This document shows positions 37,097-47,300 of a stretch of DNA of 64,000 bases, piece after piece. Where the stretch lies: contig NZ_LR882035.1 of the NCBI RefSeq assembly GCF_904528075.1, forward strand, positions 1,302,001 to 1,366,000, in the 5' to 3' direction. Position 1 is the stretch's first letter; the number at the start of each line of letters is the position of its first letter. The notes under the pieces are model-generated. The model saw nothing but the letters and a program-made list of their open reading frames with translations. It made no database searches and was not told the origin of the DNA. The position numbers and the translations under genes are program-made. The DNA is from Agreia sp. COWG. GTDB lineage: Bacteria > Actinomycetota > Actinomycetes > Actinomycetales > Microbacteriaceae.

Positions 37097-38033
37097 CGAA
37101 TCCCTCCCCGGTGAGCGCTACGAACAGCTCCTCGAGCGAGGGTGTGTCGACGCTGAAGCCGCGTATCCGTACGCCGGCTGTAACCAGCCCGGCGACGATC
37201 TGCTCGGGCGCTACCGTCGAGCCGAGCTGCGCGTGCACCCTGTCGGTATCCTCGACCGGATGCTCGGGGTCGAGACCGAGGCTTCGCAGCGCGTCGACCG
37301 CGGCCACCTTGTCGGGGGTGAGCACGCTGATGCGGGTGCTGCCCGCGGACCGCAGCTCGTCGAGCGTTCCCTGTGCGACGAGTCTGCCGGCGCGCATCAC
37401 TGCCGCGTGGGTGCACATCTGCTCGATCTCAGCCAGTAGGTGACTCGAGACGAACACCGTCGTGCCCTCGTCGGCCAGCGACCGGATGAGGCTGCGCACC
37501 TCACGCGTGCCCTGGGGATCTAGCCCGTTCGTGGGCTCGTCGAGCACGATGAGCTGGCGGGGTGCGAGCAGGGCGTTCGCGATGCCGAGGCGCTGCTTCA
37601 TGCCCAGCGAATACGCGCGCACCTTCTTGGATGCCGCGTGGCCGAGGCCCACACGCTCGAGCGCGTCGCCGACGCGGGCCGTGCGTGAGCGGGGGTCGGC
37701 GAATCCGTCGGCGGAGTCGAGACGATGCAGATTCGCGGAACCGGAGAGATAGGGATAGAAGCCGGGGCCCTCGATGAGCGCGCCGACTCGGGGCAGCACC
37801 GAGCCGAGTCGTTTCGGCATCGTCTCTCCCAAGACGCAGATGTCGCCCGACGTGGCCTCGGTCAGGCCGAGCAGCATGCGGATCGTGGTGGTCTTGCCTG
37901 AGCCGTTCGGCCCCAGGAAGCCGAACACCGAGCCACGGGGAACCGACAGGGCCACCTCGTCTACGACAGTCTGCTTACCGAAGCGCTTGGTCAGACCCGA
38001 CGTCTGGATGGCCAGGTCTGCAGCGTCGATCAC
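37083..38033 (-). CDS. ABC transporter ATP-binding protein
   Basis: This 316-residue ATPase has Walker A GPNGSGKTTT at about 41-50, the signature YSLGMKQRLGIANAL, and Walker B LIVLDEPTNGLDPQGT with the H-loop SSHLLAEIEQM. The C-terminal about 90 residues are typical for the DrrA/NodI-like drug-export class. GTG 38033 overlaps the stop of the LolA-like gene (GTGA); the frame is open further upstream but without similarity. It energises the permease encoded by the next gene. Confidence 0.92.
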   Translation of the reverse strand: MIDAADLAIQTSGLTKRFGKQTVVDEVALSVPRGSVFGFLGPNGSGKTTTIRMLLGLTEATSGDICVLGETMPKRLGSVLPRVGALIEGPGFYPYLSGSANLHRLDSADGFADPRSRTARVGDALERVGLGHAASKKVRAYSLGMKQRLGIANALLAPRQLIVLDEPTNGLDPQGTREVRSLIRSLADEGTTVFVSSHLLAEIEQMCTHAAVMRAGRLVAQGTLDELRSAGSTRISVLTPDKVAAVDALRSLGLDPEHPVEDTDRVHAQLGSTVAPEQIVAGLVTAGVRIRGFSVDTPSLEELFVALTGEGFDVVQ

Positions 38034-39133
38034 TTGGCCGCAGCCGCCGCCTGCAGGCTCTCGATGGAAACGGCACCGGCCAGCACCCGGCCGTCGTCGG
38101 TGAAGAGAACAGATACCAGCGACGACTGCAGCGCGCGCCCGCCGTCGACGGGGCTCAGCACCTGGTCGAGCAGGGACGACTCCGAGGAGATGCCGGGATC
38201 TGTCGCAGCCGGCAGCTCGACGATGGAATCCCATCCCGTGCCCGTGACGGTCGGCTTCGGCTGGGTCGAGGCATCCGGTGCCGTGGGTGTGGCCGAGCCG
38301 GCGATGTCGCGGCTCGGCAGCGTCTTCTCTGTGACGTCGGTGCCCGCCGGGGGAGTGAAGGCGAACAGATCTGCCGACGGGGCGTCGAGGGAGAGGGCGC
38401 TGTAGGCCACGTGGAAGGCGGGGTCGGTGGTGCCGCGGGCGTAGACGTCGACGCTGAGGGGCATTCCGGTGTCGGCATCGACGGCGATCGCGACGGAGCC
38501 GACCAGAGTGCTGGAGCTGTCGGGGGTGAGTACGAGGTCATAGGCGCTGCGACCAGCCACCGTCACGGGATCGCTGGTCGTGACGGTCGTTCCCGGGTCG
38601 ACGGAGTCGAGGAAGCGGGTCGCCAGCTCCGACGGAGTCAGGGATTCGGCGGTGGGCGTTGCCGGGTCTGCCGCACCGGCGGTAATCACCGAGTGCACCG
38701 CGGTGGCCTTTTTCGAGTCGTACAGCCACACGTCTGAGCCGTTGCGGATGGCGTCGCGCTCGGCCATGTCGTCGAGGATCTGCACCCGGCTCTGGGTTGC
38801 TCTGCCGACGTAGATGCGTGCGGTGTGGCTGCCGGTGAGCAGCTCGAGCGCCGACGTGGCGTCGTCGGTCGACCCGCCGGACGTGTCGCCGGTGGCGCCG
38901 CCCGCCTGGCCCGTGAGGCCGGAGAGATCGGGCAGGCCGAGGTTCGACGACTGCTCGATGGTTGCCGAGAACGCGTCGACCTTGCTCGACAGCGCGAGCT
39001 CGAGAACCTCTTGCGGTGATTTCTGCACCGGATCGGCTGACGCGCTGGAAGCGACGAAGCCTCCGGCCACAACGAGGCCCACCACGACGGGGGCAGCGAC
39101 GGCGGGAATCCAGCGGGTGAATCGACGAGCCAC
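38030..39133 (-). CDS. LolA/RseB-like exported protein
   Basis: This 367-residue protein starts with MARRFTRWIP and a hydrophobic helix at about 11-32 ending in ASA, so it is exported or membrane-anchored. The body has the pattern of the LolA-like lipoprotein-carrier fold (SALELLTGSHTARIYV, then DVWLYDSKKATAVH). Such proteins in actinobacteria sit with ABC exporters and may bind lipid or sense the envelope. GTG 39133 has an AAGGAAGAAGG ribosome-binding site on its strand. It is the first gene of a three-gene operon with the ABC exporter. Confidence 0.8.
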   Translation of the reverse strand: MARRFTRWIPAVAAPVVVGLVVAGGFVASSASADPVQKSPQEVLELALSSKVDAFSATIEQSSNLGLPDLSGLTGQAGGATGDTSGGSTDDATSALELLTGSHTARIYVGRATQSRVQILDDMAERDAIRNGSDVWLYDSKKATAVHSVITAGAADPATPTAESLTPSELATRFLDSVDPGTTVTTSDPVTVAGRSAYDLVLTPDSSSTLVGSVAIAVDADTGMPLSVDVYARGTTDPAFHVAYSALSLDAPSADLFAFTPPAGTDVTEKTLPSRDIAGSATPTAPDASTQPKPTVTGTGWDSIVELPAATDPGISSESSLLDQVLSPVDGGRALQSSLVSVLFTDDGRVLAGAVSIESLQAAAAAK

Positions 39134-39336
39134 GGAAGGGCCTTCTTCCTTGTTGCTGAGCCGCACGACCGACCAGTCGCACGGGTGCATGCAACGCTAC
39201 GCCTCGAAATCAAGAACGACGCCGTCGACGCCGAAACACTCAGCAGGCGTGAATTTCCCTGAGGGTGCACGTGTGTTCGCGGGGGATCGAAAGTCAGGCT
39301 AATATGGACAAGTTGTCTTCACGGGCAACAAAGCCA

Positions 39337-39410
<74 letters not shown>

Positions 39411-39416
39411 CAGACT

Positions 39417-39451
39417 AGCCCCGAATTCCTCGACAGGAGTTCGGGGCTTTT
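39417..39451 (+). terminator. Rho-independent terminator after tRNA-Pro
   Basis: AGCCCCGAA (39417-39425) pairs with TTCGGGGCT (39440-39448), followed by tttt. It lies seven bases after the tRNA and ends its transcript. Confidence 0.88.
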
Positions 39452-39470
39452 GTGCTCTCTCGGCGCTGCA

Positions 39471-39476
39471 TACACT
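39471..39476 (+). promoter_or_regulatory. Candidate -10 box before the zinc-ribbon gene
   Basis: TACACT is six bases before ATG 39483, with no ribosome-binding site between. It fits the leaderless pattern. Confidence 0.42.
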
Positions 39477-39482
39477 CCTGGT

Positions 39483-39653
39483 ATGGAAGACACCGCGCCG
39501 CGCGCAACAGAACACTCGGACGGGGTCGATGCCAGCCCGCCATGCCCCACGTGCGGAGCGCCGCGAGAGCTCGTGATGCTGGAGCGTTTCACCGGGTGGT
39601 GGTGTCGCGACTGTGCTCTGGCCGGTCGTCCTGCGTCGGCACTCGTGGCCTGA
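39483..39653 (+). CDS. Small zinc-ribbon protein, 56 aa
   Basis: This 56-residue protein contains two CxxC pairs, CPTCG and WWCRDC, about 18 residues apart, which should bind one zinc ion. An acidic N-terminus of about 28 residues precedes them. It stands alone behind tRNA-Pro. A longer in-frame start upstream would lie within the terminator, so ATG 39483 is preferred. Function is unknown; such ribbons often bind nucleic acid or protein partners. Confidence 0.6.
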   Translation: MEDTAPRATEHSDGVDASPPCPTCGAPRELVMLERFTGWWCRDCALAGRPASALVA

Positions 39654-39732
39654 GCGTGCACCCATGCAGGATGGGCCGACGAGGCGCGCAGGGTCGCGTC
39701 GATTGACGCGCTGATCGGGCATACTTGCGGAT

Positions 39733-39754
39733 AATGAGGCCACGGGGCCTCATT
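39733..39754. promoter_or_regulatory. Perfect palindrome upstream of the ROK regulator
   Basis: AATGAGGCC and GGCCTCATT are perfect 9-bp arms around ACGG. It overlaps a candidate -10 box (GATAAT at 39730-39735) and ends 13 bases before the ROK ATG. Autoregulation by the ROK protein is a natural reading; an mRNA hairpin limiting ribosome access is the alternative. Confidence 0.55.
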
Positions 39755-39767
39755 GAGGCGGGAGATC

Positions 39768-40997
39768 ATGAGACGCGGCTCAAATCTTCACGCTCTGGGC
39801 AGCTTCAACCAGACGGTGGTGCTCGACACCATTCGTCGTACCCCCGACGGCCTCAGCCGTGTGGAGATAGCGGAACAAACGGGGTTGAGCGCCCAGACGG
39901 TCTCGAATGTGTCGCGACGGCTGCTCGATACCGGAGTCATCCGCGAAGCGGGCATCCGGAACCTCGGGGTGGGAAAGCCTCGAACGATTCTGCAGCTCGA
40001 TCCATCGGGGCATTACGCCATCGGCGTGCACATAGACCCCGCCGTACTGACCTTCGTGCTGCTGAACATGGAGGGCGAGATTCTCACCCACACGACGTCG
40101 CGCACGCCCTCCGCGGCGGATCCGTCGGCTGTCATCTCTCTGATGAGTCGTTCCATCGAGGCGATCATCGTGTCGTCGGACATCGACCGGCGACGTGTTC
40201 TCGGTGTCGGTATCGCGTCGCCGGGACCGATCGATATGACCAGGGGCGTCGTCTTGGATCCGCCCCTGTTGACCAACTGGCACGGCGTCGCCCTACGCGA
40301 TGAGCTCGAGAGCGCCACGGGCTTCTTCGTGCTTCTGGAGAAGGATGTGACCGCCGCGGCCGTGGGGGAGCTCTGGAAGAGTGCCGGCTCCGAGCGTGAC
40401 GACTTTCTGTATTTCTACTACGGCACGGGTGTCGGCGTCGGAATGGTGCTGGGCCGCGAGGTGGTACGTGGTCCGACGAATAACGCCGGAGACGCGGGGC
40501 ACATCGTGGTGGATCCGCGGGGACCGGTGTGCCGGTGTGGGCGGCGAGGGTGTCTGGGCGACGCGATCAGCCCCGAGAGGATCGTGCGCTCGGCCATCTC
40601 GGGCGGCGTGATCAGGGATCCGGGCAGAGATCTCGACCTCGTCTTCATCGACGAGGCTTTCAGTCGCGTCGCCTCGTTAGCGTATGACGGCGATGAAAAG
40701 GCCCTCGCGCTCCTCGAGGACGTCGCGAGGGACGTCTCCGAGGCGATCGTGACGATCGTGAATCTGCTCGACCTCGACCATGTGGTGCTGGGCGGCCCCT
40801 ACGGGGGACGGGTCTCGGGGTTTCTCTTGGATCGGCTGCCCGAGTTGATCAACGGCTCGGCGGCGCTTGCCACTCTGCGGCCTGTCAGGGTGACCGGCTC
40901 GAGTATCGGGAACGATGGATCGGCCGTCGGCGCGGCCTGCCTGGTGCTCGATGCCACGCTCACGCCACGCTCGGCGAATCTCTTCATCTCGAAGTGA
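39768..40997 (+). CDS. ROK family transcriptional regulator
   Basis: This 409-residue protein has an N-terminal winged HTH (about 16-65, RVEIAEQTGLSAQTVSNVSR) and a ROK domain. The zinc motif is CRCGRRGCLG; the family usually ends CxE, so Gly replaces the Glu. The catalytic-site motif reads EKDVTAAA instead of ENDANAAA. These changes fit a sugar-sensing regulator without kinase activity. It lies upstream of the mannoside transport genes in the same direction and probably controls them. ATG 39768 follows a GGAG; a TTG at 39753 is a longer alternative inside the palindrome. Confidence 0.88.
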   Translation: MRRGSNLHALGSFNQTVVLDTIRRTPDGLSRVEIAEQTGLSAQTVSNVSRRLLDTGVIREAGIRNLGVGKPRTILQLDPSGHYAIGVHIDPAVLTFVLLNMEGEILTHTTSRTPSAADPSAVISLMSRSIEAIIVSSDIDRRRVLGVGIASPGPIDMTRGVVLDPPLLTNWHGVALRDELESATGFFVLLEKDVTAAAVGELWKSAGSERDDFLYFYYGTGVGVGMVLGREVVRGPTNNAGDAGHIVVDPRGPVCRCGRRGCLGDAISPERIVRSAISGGVIRDPGRDLDLVFIDEAFSRVASLAYDGDEKALALLEDVARDVSEAIVTIVNLLDLDHVVLGGPYGGRVSGFLLDRLPELINGSAALATLRPVRVTGSSIGNDGSAVGAACLVLDATLTPRSANLFISK

Positions 40998-41041
40998 CGG
41001 CGGCGCCGTGAGCGCCCCGCGGCCTTTGAGCTAACTCACAC

Positions 41042-41071
41042 TTGACAGTAATTAGTCCATCCGTTTTAGTT
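41042..41071 (+). promoter_or_regulatory. Promoter of the mannoside transport operon
   Basis: TTGACA (41042-41047) is followed after 18 bases by TTAGTT (41066-41071). Direct repeats TTAGT at 41052-41056 and 41066-41070 lie in the promoter and could bind the ROK regulator. The SBP gene follows 68 bases later. Confidence 0.55.
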
Positions 41072-41138
41072 ATAGCGACGTGGTGTCGTCGGCAACGGTG
41101 TCGGGGGGAATCGCGTCTGCGGTTCAAAGGAGAGCTCA

Positions 41139-42494
41139 ATGAAGAAAACACTCTTATCCGCCCTGGCGCTGGGGGCGGCGGCAGCGTTGGTTCTCACCGG
41201 CTGTTCGGCAGGAGGTTCCGATACCGGAACGAAGACCATCAAGGTGGCCTATCAGAAGTTCGGTTCCTTCGTTCAGGTCGATGCCCATATGAAGGCGGTG
41301 AAGACCCAGTACGAGGCGGCCCACAAGGGGGTGACCGTCGAGCTCGTGCCGATCGAAGCGCAGGAGAACGACTACGCGACAAAGCTCGCGCTGATGAACA
41401 AGTCCGCGGCAACCGCACCCGACGTCATGTACGAGGACACATTCCGCGTGCAGTCGGACAGCGACGCGGGCTATTTGGCGCCGCTGGACGACTACACGTC
41501 GAAGTGGACGGAGTGGAACAGCTTCTACGACAACGCGAAGAGCGCCGGGCTCGGCAGCGACGGCAAGACGTACGGCATCCCCATGGGAACGGATACCCGG
41601 GCGATCTGGTACAACAAGGACCTCTTCGCCAAGGCCGGTCTCGCGGTTCCATTCGAACCCAAGACCTGGCAGGACGTGCTCGACGCAGCTACCACCATCA
41701 TGGCCAAGTTGCCCGACGTGATTCCCCTCAACGTGTATTCGGGCAAGGCCCAGGGAGAGGCCTCGTCGATGCAGGGATTCGAGATGCTGCTCTACGGCAC
41801 GAAAGACACGCTGTACAACACGGACTCACAGAAGTGGGTCACCGGATCGAAGGGTTTCCGCGACTCCCTCGGCTTCATCAAGGACGTCTACCAAGGCGGT
41901 CTTGGCCCCACCCCGGAACAGGCCCTCGACAAGAACGTGGGAAATCTGGTCTCGGGCGAATGGCTGCCGCAGGGCAAACTCGCCATGGGTATCGACGGCT
42001 CCTGGCTCAGCGGCACCTGGCTCGAGGGCGGAACCGCTCCGTGGCCAGAATGGAACACCGTCATGGGGCAGGCTCCCATGCCCACCCAGGGCGGTGGCAA
42101 ACCAGGCTCGACAAGCATGTCGGGCGGCTGGACGCTGGCCATGGGATCCAAGTCGCAGAACAAGGATGCCGCCTGGGACTTCATCTCGATGGCGCTGAAC
42201 AAAGACAATTCCCAGTCCTACGACGTGGCCGCCAGCCAGATAGCCGTGCGCGACGACGTCTCGAAGGATCCGCAGTACCAGGCCGCGAACCCCACCTTCG
42301 GCTTCTTCTCTGGAATCGTGGCGAACACCCACTTCCGACCGGCGACAAGCGACTATGCACAGATCTCTACTGCAATCACCGTCGCGATGGAAGCCGTCAT
42401 GACAGGGCAACAGAGTGTGGACGACGCGGCCGCGGCGTATGACACATCGGTCGTGGGAATCGTCGGTCAGGACAAGACCGAGAGCGCCGACTAA
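41139..42494 (+). CDS. Sugar ABC transporter substrate-binding lipoprotein
   Basis: This 451-residue protein starts with a lipoprotein signal peptide; the lipobox LTGC puts the lipidated cysteine at residue 22. The mature part is a CUT1-type carbohydrate-binding protein, with AATAPDVMYEDTF and GLAVPFEPKTWQDVLDAATT as typical segments. It should sit on the outer membrane face and deliver a mannose-containing oligosaccharide or glycoside to the two permeases behind it; the substrate is inferred from the GH38 gene. The ATG has AGGAG upstream. No ATPase gene is in the cluster, so a shared MsiK-like ATPase is probably used. Confidence 0.9.
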   Translation: MKKTLLSALALGAAAALVLTGCSAGGSDTGTKTIKVAYQKFGSFVQVDAHMKAVKTQYEAAHKGVTVELVPIEAQENDYATKLALMNKSAATAPDVMYEDTFRVQSDSDAGYLAPLDDYTSKWTEWNSFYDNAKSAGLGSDGKTYGIPMGTDTRAIWYNKDLFAKAGLAVPFEPKTWQDVLDAATTIMAKLPDVIPLNVYSGKAQGEASSMQGFEMLLYGTKDTLYNTDSQKWVTGSKGFRDSLGFIKDVYQGGLGPTPEQALDKNVGNLVSGEWLPQGKLAMGIDGSWLSGTWLEGGTAPWPEWNTVMGQAPMPTQGGGKPGSTSMSGGWTLAMGSKSQNKDAAWDFISMALNKDNSQSYDVAASQIAVRDDVSKDPQYQAANPTFGFFSGIVANTHFRPATSDYAQISTAITVAMEAVMTGQQSVDDAAAAYDTSVVGIVGQDKTESAD

Positions 42495-42496
42495 TC

Positions 42497-43444
42497 ATGT
42501 CGACGCCAACCCTGGCACCAGCGGACAACCGGTCGGGTCGAGGCTCATCACCTCGGCCTACCCGGGCTGGAAGCGCTACCCGGCGCTCATTGGTTCGCAG
42601 CATTCCGCTTGTTCCGGCTGTCGTGTTGCTCGCGATCTTCCTTCTGGGGCCTGTCATCAGCTCCTTCTACGGATCGTTCACCGATGCGTCGCTGTCGGGG
42701 TCCACCGCCCAGAACTCGAGCTTCGTGGGCCTCGACAACTACACGGCGCTGTTCGCCGACCCGGACTTTCCCAAGTCTGTGCTCCTGACGCTCGTCTTTC
42801 TGGTGGCGTCAGCGATCGTGGGACAGAACGTTCTCGGTCTGGGGCTCGCCCTGTTGATGCGGTCGTCGAGCCGACTGGTGCGTGCGATCGTCGGGACGTT
42901 CGTCGTGACCGCCTGGGTGCTTCCCGAGATCGTTGCATCGTTCGCGGCGTACGCCTTCTTCAACGACACAGGAACTCTCAACAACCTGCTCGCTGCCGTC
43001 GGGCTGACGGGGCCGAACTGGTTGTACGCGCTGCCCATGCTCTCTGTCATCCTCGCCAACATCTGGCGAGGGACGGCGTTCTCGATGCTGGTCTACTCTG
43101 CGGCGCTGCAGGATGTTCCCACCGAGATCACCGAGTCGGCCGAAGTCGACGGCGCTCGCGGCTGGCAGCGGCTGATCTTCATCACCGTTCCCATGATTCG
43201 TCGCAGCATCTCGACGAACCTCATGCTCACGACGCTGCAGACGCTGTCGGTCTTCACCCTCATCTTCGTGATGACCGGTGGTGGGCCCGGCACCGAGAGT
43301 TCGACTCTGCCCGTCCTCGCCTATCAGGAGGCTTTCCAATTCGGCCAGCTCGGGTTCGGTACGGCGATCGCCACCATCATGCTGCTCGTCGGGGCGGTCT
43401 TCTCCATCGCCTACATTCGGGCACTGAAACCGGAGGTCGATTGA
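42497..43444 (+). CDS. Sugar ABC transporter permease, MalF-like
   Basis: This 315-residue protein has six membrane helices and the EAA loop segment EITESAEVDGARGWQRLIFI, which contacts the ATPase. A proline/arginine-rich N-terminus of about 35 residues precedes the first helix (LVPAVVLLAIFLLG). It follows the binding-protein gene after two bases and pairs with the downstream permease. The length and helix number look intact. Confidence 0.9.
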   Translation: MSTPTLAPADNRSGRGSSPRPTRAGSATRRSLVRSIPLVPAVVLLAIFLLGPVISSFYGSFTDASLSGSTAQNSSFVGLDNYTALFADPDFPKSVLLTLVFLVASAIVGQNVLGLGLALLMRSSSRLVRAIVGTFVVTAWVLPEIVASFAAYAFFNDTGTLNNLLAAVGLTGPNWLYALPMLSVILANIWRGTAFSMLVYSAALQDVPTEITESAEVDGARGWQRLIFITVPMIRRSISTNLMLTTLQTLSVFTLIFVMTGGGPGTESSTLPVLAYQEAFQFGQLGFGTAIATIMLLVGAVFSIAYIRALKPEVD

Positions 43445-43445
43445 C

Positions 43446-44283
43446 ATGGGAATGACCTCACCGAGCGGCCGTGCACTGAAGGCCGCATCAAATGGGGTGT
43501 TGCTGCTCGTGGCACTCGCCTTCGCGTTGCCGCTGATCTGGCTGCTCCTCGCCTCTGTGAATACGAGGGCGAGCCTGTCGATCACGTGGCCCGATACGTT
43601 CTCGCTGCAGAACTTCATGGATGTCTTGACCCCGGAGACAGCGTTCGTTCCCCTGGCGAACAGCCTCTTCCTCGCCGGGGGCTGCGCCGTGATCACGGTG
43701 ATCGTGTCCGTGCTTGCCGCGTACCCTCTGTCTCGCTACAGGATGCGTGTGAACAAGCCGTTCCTGTACGGCGTCTTGTTCGGCTCGTGCCTGCCGATCA
43801 CCGCAATGATGGTGCCTGTCTACGCACTGTTCGTGCCGTTCAACCTCATCGACTCGCTCGTCGGAACGATGTTCTTCCTGGCGGCGACGAGCCTGCCGAT
43901 CGCCATCTACATGACCAAGAACTGTCATGGACAGCGTGCCGGTGAGCCTCGAGGAGGCGGCCTGGATGGATGGCGCATCCATGCTGACCACGCTCACCCG
44001 CATCGTGATCCCCCTCATGCGTCCGGGGCTCGCTGTGGTGTTCATCTTCGTCTTCATCGGAGCATGGGGGAACTTCTTCGTTCCCTTCGTTCTGCTGCTC
44101 TCGCCAGACAAACTGCCGGCGGCCGTCAGCATCTTCTCGTTCTTCGGGCAGTACGGCACGGTCGCATACGGGCAGCTGGCCGCCTTTTCACTTCTCTACT
44201 CACTCCCGGTCATCACCCTCTACGTCTTCGTCTCGCGCGTCCTCGGCGGATCCTCGGCCATGGCCGGGGCCATCAAGGGCTGA
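43446..44283 (+). pseudogene. Sugar ABC transporter permease, MalG-like, interrupted by a frameshift
   Basis: The frame from ATG 43446 (ribosome-binding site GGAGG) encodes four membrane helices of a MalG-like permease up to IAIYMTKN. The next frame, beginning MDSVPVSLEEAAWMDGAS at 43927, gives the EAA loop and the last two helices, ending GAIKG at 44283. Joining the two needs loss of one base at about 43924 (aactgtcatg instead of aacttcatg); the corrected product would have 278 residues, the usual length. Without correction the first frame runs on for hundreds of meaningless codons. It may be a true mutation, a sequencing error or, less likely, programmed frameshifting. Confidence 0.85.
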
Positions 44284-44307
44284 CCTCAACTCTCAAGGAG
44301 AACCACC

Positions 44308-47300
44308 GTGCACGAGAACACCGATCTCATCCGCGCTCGCATTCGTCGATTCGTGAGCGAGCGCATCGCGCCAGCGCTCTATCGAACATCGAGTCCGCTC
44401 ACCGTGAGCGCCTGGGAAGTGCCGGACGAGCCCGTGCCCTTCGCCGAGGCAATCCAGCAGAAGTTCAGCCCATTCGAGGTCGGCTCCTCGTGGGGCAAGC
44501 CCTGGGGAACGACGTGGTTCCACGTCACGGGAGTCGTCCCCGCCGAATGGTCGAGCTTCGAACACATGGACACTCGGACGGAGATCCTCGTCGACCTCGG
44601 ATTCCTGTCGGGCCAATCCGGCTTCCAGGCAGAGGGGCTCGTGTACGACCCCCGGGGACGTATCGTGAAGGCCGTCGAACCCTTCAACAACTATGTGCCC
44701 ATCGAGGTGGCCCCGGGCGGCCTCGTCGACGTCTACCTCGAGGCGGCGTCGAATCCGGATGTCGGCAGCGACTGGAGCTTCCAGCCAACCGCCGTGGGCG
44801 ACAAGACAACAGCCGGCACCGAGCCGATCTACCGACTGCGTCGCATGGACGTCGCCCTCCTCGACCGTGCAGTGTGGCAACTCGACCGAGACATCTGGAC
44901 GCTCCTCGGTCTGATGGACGAGCTCAGCGGCGACCTCCCGCGTACCTCGGAGATTCTGCGGGCGTTGGAGGCGGTGGTCGATGCCATGGATCCCGACGAT
45001 GTGAGCGGAACGGCCCACGTGGGCCGCGGCATCCTGGCCCCCGTTCTGGCGCTGCCTGCATACGCGAGCGCCCACAGGGTCGTGGCCGTGGGACACGCGC
45101 ACATCGATTCCGCCTGGCTCTGGCCGGTGCGGGAAACGATACGAAAGTGCGCTCGAACCTTCTCGAATGTGCTCCAGCTCATGGACGACGATCCGAACTT
45201 CATCTTCGCGTGTTCGTCGGCGCAGCAGTACGCCTGGATGAAGGAGTACTACCCGCAGTTGTTCGAACGTATCCGCGAGCGCGCGATCGAGGGACGCTTC
45301 GTTCCGGTCGGGGGAATGTGGGTGGAGTCGGACACGAACATGCCCGGCGGAGAAGCTCTGGCGAGGCAGCTTCTCGCTGGCAAGTCGTTCTTCATGCGCG
45401 AGTTCGGGGTGGAGCCGCTCGAAGTGTGGCTTCCGGACTCGTTCGGGTATACGGCTGCTTTCCCGCAGATCGTGGTGGCGGCGGGTTCGAAATACTTTCT
45501 GACCCAGAAGATCAGTTGGAACGAGACCAACACGATGCCCCATCACACCTTCAATTGGGAGGGCATAGACGGCACGCGGGTATTCACCCACTTCCCGCCG
45601 GTGGATACCTACAACTCCGTCCTCTCCGGCGAGGAGCTCGCCCGCGCCCAGCGTCAGTATGCAGAGAAGGGTGCGTCCAATATCTCGCTCGTTCCGTTCG
45701 GCTACGGCGACGGCGGGGGCGGGCCGACCAGGGAGATGTTGGCGGCCGTCGAGCGCACCGAGTCGTTGGAGGGCTCGCCCCGGGTGACCATGGCTACGCC
45801 CCGAGCGTTCTTCGAGAAGGCAGAGTCCTCGTACCCGCATCCGCCTATCTGGTCGGGCGAACTGTATCTCGAGTTCCACCGGGGAACATACACATCCCAG
45901 GCGAAGACCAAAGCAGGAAACAGGCGCAGCGAACATCTGCTTCGCGAGGCCGAGCTCTGGGCGACTGCGGCGTCGATCCGTACCGGAGCGGACTACCCGT
46001 ACGAACGCCTCGAGGATGCCTGGCACACGGTGCTCCTCAACCAGTTCCACGACATTCTGCCCGGCAGCTCCATCGCGTGGGTGCATCAGGTGGCCGAGGC
46101 ATCATATGAGGCGGTGCGCCTGGAACTCGAGGACATGATCGCCCGGGCGCTCGCGGCCTTGGCGGGGCCGGATGCGGCCGATCAGGTCATGTACAACGCG
46201 TCGCCATTCCCTGTCTCAGGTATCGCCGCGCTCTCGGCGGGGGTCCGCGTCGAACACGAGACCCCGGAGGCCACGGCGAAGAACGGAGGCTTCGTGCTCG
46301 ACAACGGGGTCATTCGCGCCGAAATCGACGCGCGTGGCCTGCTCGTGTCACTCGTCGATCTGGGCACGGAACGCGAGGCCATTCCGATCGACGATCCGGG
46401 TAACGTTCTCCAACTGTTCCGTGACACCCCCACGCAGTGGGATGCCTGGGACATCGATGACCATTACCGGCGCAACAAGGTCGAGCTGCTCGAGGCGGAC
46501 TCGGTAGAGCTCGTAACCGCGAGCGGGGGAAGCGTGACGGTGCGGGTGGACCGCAGCTTCGGGGACTCGACCGTTTCGCAGGAGATTCGTCTCGAGGCAA
46601 ACGAGGCGACCCTGCACGTCGTCACCAGTGTCGATTGGCGCGAGAAGCAGAAGCTCTTGAAGCTGGCCTTCCCCCTCGACGTGCACGCCGATCGGGCCGC
46701 ATCGGAGATTCAATTCGGGCACATCTACCGGCCCACCCACGTCAACACGTCGTGGGATGCCGCCCGGTTCGAGACGTGTGCACACCGCTGGGTGTTTGCC
46801 GCGGAGCCGGGCTTCGGTGTGGCGGTGGCCAACGACTCCACCTACGGCCATGACATCGGCAGGCGCACGCGCACCGACGGAGGAACGACCACCACCGTGC
46901 GTGAGTCCCTGCTTCGAGCGCCCACCTTCCCCGACCCCTTCGCAGATCGAGGCAAGCATGTGTTCCATACCTCCGTCAGCATCACCTCCGACGTTCTCGG
47001 AGCGGCCGCGGCGGGATACCGACTGAACCTGCCGCTCCGCGAGGTTCCCGGGGCGGCTATGGAGCCCGTGGTGGTGAGCGATAGCCCGGCGATCGTGATC
47101 GAGGCGGTGAAGCTCGCCGAGGACCGATCCGGCGACGTGATCGTGCGGCTGTACGAGGCCCGTGGTTCACAGGCGACCGGATCGATCTCGTTCGGATTCG
47201 ATAGTGGCGAGATCACGGAGACCGACATCCTGGAGCGCCTGGTCGAGCGCCACGCTATCGTCTCGAACGAGAAGCGGGGGGTGCGGGTCAAGCTTCGCGC

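Noticed and set aside
43930..46109. The first permease frame stays open for about 720 more codons across the mannosidase gene
   Set aside because: After residue 160 the translation is Arg/Gly/His-rich without similarity, while the GH38 gene in another frame is clear. It is run-on after the frameshift in high-GC DNA.
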